A stretch of 64,000 nucleotides of DNA from NCBI GenBank assembly GCA_016806645.1, contig JACSYO010001618.1, forward strand, positions 1,012,501-1,076,500, given 5' to 3'. Source of the DNA: Ophiodon elongatus. Its lineage: Eukaryota; Chordata; Actinopteri; Perciformes; Hexagrammidae. Positions 59,543-64,000 of the stretch are shown in pieces; the first letter of the stretch is position 1, and the number at the start of each line of letters is the position of its first letter. A program made the translations under genes and the position numbers. Under the pieces are notes generated by a model. That model did not search any database and was not told the origin of the DNA. It saw nothing but the letters and a program-made list of their open reading frames with translations.

Positions 59543-60429
59543 ATTTGCTCCCCCAAGTCTAATAGTGGGGGTGCAGCTGCTCTGCTTGCTCCTTTGCTCT
59601 ATGAACATTGTTCTTCCTCACATGTACTTTCATGCCTATCCGCATTAACCATGTGTTTTTTCTTAATGTCTGAAAGAGTGTATGTCTGTGTGTATGTTAG
59701 TGTGTGTGTCACTGGAGGCTGCAGGGCTACTGCTCTGTACTTTATGAATACCCAATAGTGACAGGACGTAGGAGGCGTCCCTCACCCCTTTGAACACTCA
59801 GGCTTTAGAATTGTGCTGTTGTCGCTTTGGAAGTTTGTACTAAACAATGTTCAGTATAAAATGTTCAGAATAAAATGAAGTTTTGTTTGTTCGCTTAGGG
59901 CCATGTCTATTGCTTTTGTTCTCTCTTGAACTTCACATTGAACATCAGTGTGCATCAGTGTTGATTTGTTTTGGGAAACCTACCAAGATTTATTTTTGTA
60001 TGTCTCTTGTGACGTTTCCATTACAAATTACAGTAAGGTCTTTTGGCAACAGAAATTGTGATGGATATAGTTAAATGCAGTAAGTGTTTTTTCTCAAAAG
60101 GTCAAGTCTGAGGATATCCCGCCGAAGAGGGAAAGTCCCCCGAAGCGTTTAGTTCATTTCTGTGGTTCCATGGTCACTTTGGCAAATTTAATGCACAGGG
60201 AAATTTTCTGTCACGGTTGACTGATTCATCAGAAAGGCAGCAAAACCAGGTCCTGAGTTTGTTTGCAGGTGTTGTTGTCCTGTAAAGTATAAATCACAAA
60301 AACACTTTTCCTCTGGAGGTTTCTGTCTCTCAATTGACTTTTTGGTTTCTGCTAGTACTGTCTAGCATTTGTGTATATTGTGATCTATGTCCTTTCAGAT
60401 AGCTCCTTTTGTCCTTTTTTCCCTTTTTT

Positions 60430-60780
60430 TTTAAGGCGTGAGGTCATAGTGTTGGTGGAGGCCAGGACCTCAGGCAGGACCACCAGGCAAAAGGTTTGAG
60501 CTGGTCTGACCTCTCAGCACGTCTAGGTCAGGGATTTACAAAGAGCAGTCTGACCACATTATAGACCTGCTGCCTTGTTTCTATCTTTATACAGCTGGAG
60601 GCCATTCAGGGTGACAGAATCAGTAGCTGAGAAATAAATAGGAACCATCTGTTTCATAAGCATAACTTGTGTGACAGGACCATCAATTGGCTAGAAAGCG
60701 ATGGGTCATACACTGTAATAGATCTGTGTTGGCCTTCATAGCTGTGAACAGTCAAGGGCATCACACTACCCGTAGATTTA
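60430..60780. promoter_or_regulatory. Candidate regulatory block with nuclear-receptor-like half-sites
   Basis: Within about 110 bases there are GAGGTCATA, CCAGGACCTCA, TGACCTC and TAGGTCAGGG, i.e. four AGGTCA-type half-sites in both orientations, then GAAATAAATAGGAACC. Repeat-free. Function is inferred. Confidence 0.3.
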
Positions 60781-61903
60781 AAAAAAAATAATAATCTTTC
60801 GACTGTTATTATTACCATATTTTAGTAAATTTTGCAGTAATATGAGTTGAATGCAAATATTTACTTTATTACGTTAGCATTATTAAACAGAACAAATGCA
60901 GACCAACCAGTTATTATGTGAGAATTGTGAGCATCTCAAATATGAATGAATACACATTGATATTTAGAATGGCGGACTTCATCCTACTTCTGTTGAATTG
61001 GAGATTTTCAGTGTTTATCAATGTGAACCACAATAGTTGGAAAACTGTTTAGGAAGTTGCTACCTGTGTTTAAATAACACAACACAACCAGCTACATGCT
61101 TTCCCTCAAAATGACTCGCCTACAGTACACTAGATTATTCCACTATATAAATGATGCTTCTTCTTCTTCTATGAAACAATTTCTTGCCAATTTAAGTCAA
61201 TCATTTGAATTAGCTACTAAAATTAGCAGTTGTTTAAATATGATTTAATGGCAAACGCACACAAAAGAGCTATTCATCTATAACTCAAACTTCAGTTATA
61301 GAGAACCTCTAATAGGTGCTACTTTCTTTAGATTTGGGAAATGATTTTAATCTTAATTTTGTTATCTTCATTTTTTTAAGGGTGTCAGTATTAGACCAGG
61401 GGCGTCATTACAGAAATGTATAAAGTCGGAAATCATTTCTCATTATAGGAAGATTTTTTTTTTTTGGTACTACTGAAACATGTCTCCTAACTGTATTTCA
61501 TTATTTATATTTAATAATTACAGAACAGTCTTTACTTCGGATTTCCAAAGTTATACCCTGTCCTAAATTCAAAATAACTGCAAAAAATGCCAGCAGCACC
61601 TTTTTAGGTCTGTATGGCAATGACAATGAAGATGGGAAACAACATTAACACTGAAATATAATGATTGAAAAGCTAAACCATATGATGGCGCTTCAAATTT
61701 CCCAAACTTTATATTAATGGGTATATATTGACTGCCAAGACGATTCATTTTGAATTTGATGGATGGCTACATCTGGCTCTGAAGAGGATTAATTGAGATA
61801 ATTAAGAAGAGAAATTCCAGAAAAGGTGAGGTATCCTCTCCTCCACCGACATGATTAGTGCCTTACTTCCCGTTGCTAAAATTCTACACCTGTCCATCAT
61901 GGC

Positions 61904-61926
61904 AAGCTAGCTAGCTAGCTAGCTAG
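61904..61926. repeat. (AGCT)n tetranucleotide repeat
   Basis: Five tandem copies of the self-complementary GCTA/AGCT unit; it can form a hairpin. Confidence 0.9.
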
Positions 61927-62589
61927 CAAGTGAGTGGCGACGCTATTATGGCTTGTCCATCTCAAGTATCCAATGGTACATCTCATCAAAGATACAGGCA
62001 TGACATGACAGTACAAGTGCCGATTTGAAGATAGGTTAGGGTTAGGATATCTTTCTGTAACACCTGGCCATAGGATGCCAAGAGGTACAAGGGCAAGCAG
62101 CCACATCGTCCCACAGAAATGCGTGCAATTGAAAGCATTTCTGTCTATCAACGCTTCTGTGTGTAAACCTTAGGTATGACAAATGCACACAGGCAGGCAG
62201 GAGGATCTTCTGTTGAACAGGACAGATTATTGTGCTTCCTCCGCTCTCTCTTCTCAGATTAGTGAGCGTGCTCCTTCGGACTGTGTAACTCAGCCTTGTT
62301 TGGTTTAAGCGCATCTTGTTACACAAGCCGTGATGCTGAAATCCCTACATGGCTGTGGGCTCACTACTGTTTTGTCGTGGTCGACATATTTTCTTAAACT
62401 CACACTGTGTATTTACTTTATTGCATCCTGTATCAGAAATGTGTTGTCTTCCTTGAATTAATATCTGGCTATAGTAACCCATTGAATACACAACAACAAT
62501 TTACAAATATGTTGTCACTATTTTCCCCATATAATCTCTGAGAATAGCTAAAGCCAAAAGTCATCATAATGACTGTATTACATAAGAAC

Positions 62590-62830
62590 AGGGGTTCCCT
62601 GGCTGCTGTTTTGTGATTGTCTCAGCTCTCCCGCTCTGTTAGCTCTGTCAATGGGGACAGCTGAAACGACAACTCCTCCTGAGCCCTGCTGTCTGCGGGG
62701 AATCTGTCATGTTCACTGGATAATTAAGAATTGCAGCGCTCGCTGCACACAGATGTGACCCGCTTCTCTCCACACTGTTTTCTCAGGAATTCCCAGAAAA
62801 GCTAAGATAACATTTAGCCTTATCTAAACA
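62590..62830. promoter_or_regulatory. Candidate conserved non-coding block in kcnab2 intron
   Basis: Repeat-free, GC-balanced DNA with GGATAATTAAGAATTG (homeodomain-type TAATTA), GCAGCGCTCGCTGC near-palindrome and CTAAGATAACATTTAGCCTT then ATCTAA (GATA sites in both orientations). Confidence 0.3.
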
Positions 62831-63204
62831 AGATTTTCTACATTCTTTGTGAACCACTATTTAAAACCTTCAATACTTCCTCTTTTTTTCTTCTTTTTTT
62901 TTTAACAGTTTATGATCTAGCAATTAGAAGAAATTGACCTACATAATGAAAAGTACATAAAAACTAAACAAAAGATTAATGCTAAAATAACCTATATAGA
63001 ATAATATTCTAATATATTTTTCTGCTTCAGATAATTACATCGTCATTACAGTGACGAAACGGTCAACCATTAGAAATGTTGGGACCCAGCCTCAGGATGC
63101 ATTAAGCTGTTAGAAAAGCATGACCGCATCTGCTGATCAACACTGTCAATCTGTCTGACCTCACATCACTTTCCATTACGTCTCCTTAAGCCCTTTCACC
63201 CACT

Positions 63205-63207
<3 letters not shown>

Positions 63208-63260
<53 letters not shown>
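63208..63260. repeat. (TA)n(CA)n microsatellite
   Basis: Short TA run followed by about 46 bases of CA. Confidence 0.95.
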
Positions 63261-63263
<3 letters not shown>

Positions 63264-64000
63264 CTCCTCTGCCTTGCCACTCCCATCTCAGGGATGCTAT
63301 CCTTTACACTTTGTTACTCAAATCCTCACTAATGTTGTTCAATTAAACCCTCAGTGAGTGGAACTTTAACCTCCATTAGACAGCTAGCCAACAGTTGCAC
63401 ATGATACAACTGTGGTCATTCTCAGCTTGGTGAACAGTGCACCAACAATCACTGCCTGTCAGAAACTACATTTTCCTGGCCTGCTGCCTGTCTTCAGTTA
63501 ACGGTAAGAGATGTACAGAGAAGATGAAGCCGTTAAGAATAGGTTATTCGGTTTACGCAGCTTGAAGGACTCTTGCCTTGAGATGTAAGTCCCCTGTTTA
63601 ATTGTAGAGGATCTCAGCAGTAATAAAGCCAGTGCTTGCACAACTAGCTTGGACAGTTCAGGCCTAGCGCCCTGCAGCAACTGGATGCCAGTTCATGTGC
63701 CAATCCCAGCTCGATGGAGGTACCCAGACTTCCCCTGAGACCAAATTAGTGAACGGCCACATGAGACACTTGCGATTATCAAATTTGGGGGTCCTTTTCC
63801 CCTTTCAGTGGCTAATGGCATTCTTTGTATTTTGTCTAGGCTCATTGTGTAGAATTGATTCAGAGAGCCAGTGACTATTCTTAGAGCAAATGCTGCCGTT
63901 GTGGCCAACTGTTCCTTCGTGGTGAGAGCAGTTTCTAATGTTCTGTATATGAAAACGCAGTAATTGTCTTTCCCTCTCTGCCACTGAAGTTGCTCAGCTG

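Larger units (their letters stand above)
53982..64000 (+). other. kcnab2: kcnab2 intron running off the right edge
   Basis: I looked for the next Kv-beta exons (NLGKSGLRVSCLGLG, TWVTFGGQ) and did not find them, so they lie beyond the window. The stretch holds MITE copies, microsatellites and possible regulatory blocks near 56,280-56,560, 60,430-60,780 and 62,590-62,830. Confidence 0.6.

Noticed and set aside
59384..59758. 124-codon plus-strand frame
   Set aside because: Crosses an AC repeat and encodes Thr-His repeats.
1..64000. CRISPR arrays, bacterial operons, riboswitches, intact tRNA or rRNA genes
   Set aside because: None present. The regular repeats are microsatellites, and the tRNA-like pieces are SINE heads without a complete cloverleaf.

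Overview
This window is nuclear DNA from a vertebrate, most likely a percomorph-type teleost fish. The evidence is a set of intron-split vertebrate genes (park7/DJ-1 and the 5' part of the potassium channel beta subunit gene kcnab2), AT-rich non-coding DNA with many long CA/GT, TA and CT microsatellites, and several short DNA-transposon families and tRNA-derived SINEs that I recognise from teleost genomes. There are no operons, CRISPR arrays or intact tRNA/rRNA genes. Nearly all long open frames without splice support are chance or repeat-driven.

Layout, left to right. 1-750: possibly the last exon and 3' UTR of an upstream plus-strand gene (weak). 750-10,560: non-coding, with one teleost MITE, a G-rich tandem repeat and possible conserved non-coding DNA. 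10,600-17,790: park7, six coding exons on the plus strand that join to an intact 189-residue protein with the DJ-1 catalytic residues; its introns carry a MITE, a decayed LINE and large microsatellites. 17,900-18,650: a CpG-rich promoter-like block that starts only about 130 bases after the park7 poly(A) signal. 18,700-32,700: AT-rich DNA with repeats, a PIF/Harbinger-type MADF fragment and a complete TTAA-flanked MITE. 32,703-33,380: a convincing terminal coding exon plus 3' UTR of a plus-strand gene that I cannot name. 33,400-46,480: non-coding, with several transposon remnants and possible enhancers.

46,488-64,000: the 5' half of kcnab2 (Kv-beta-2) on the plus strand. Three coding segments are visible: the classic first coding exon (MYPES...), the 42-nt optional cassette (..ARYGSPKRQLQFY..), and 4.2 kb further on a long alternative first exon encoding about 123 residues that ends in QTGMKYR. 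All three end in the same phase (TAC AG), so any of them could join the common aldo-keto-reductase core exon, which lies beyond the right edge. 54,000-64,000 looks like the following large intron.

The items most worth a second look are the long alternative N-terminus of kcnab2, the unidentified terminal exon at 32.7 kb with the CpG promoter that may belong to it, the use of a CT microsatellite as the polypyrimidine tract of a park7 exon, and several dense blocks of homeodomain/POU/AP-1-like sites. I did not find evidence for a wholly new biological system.
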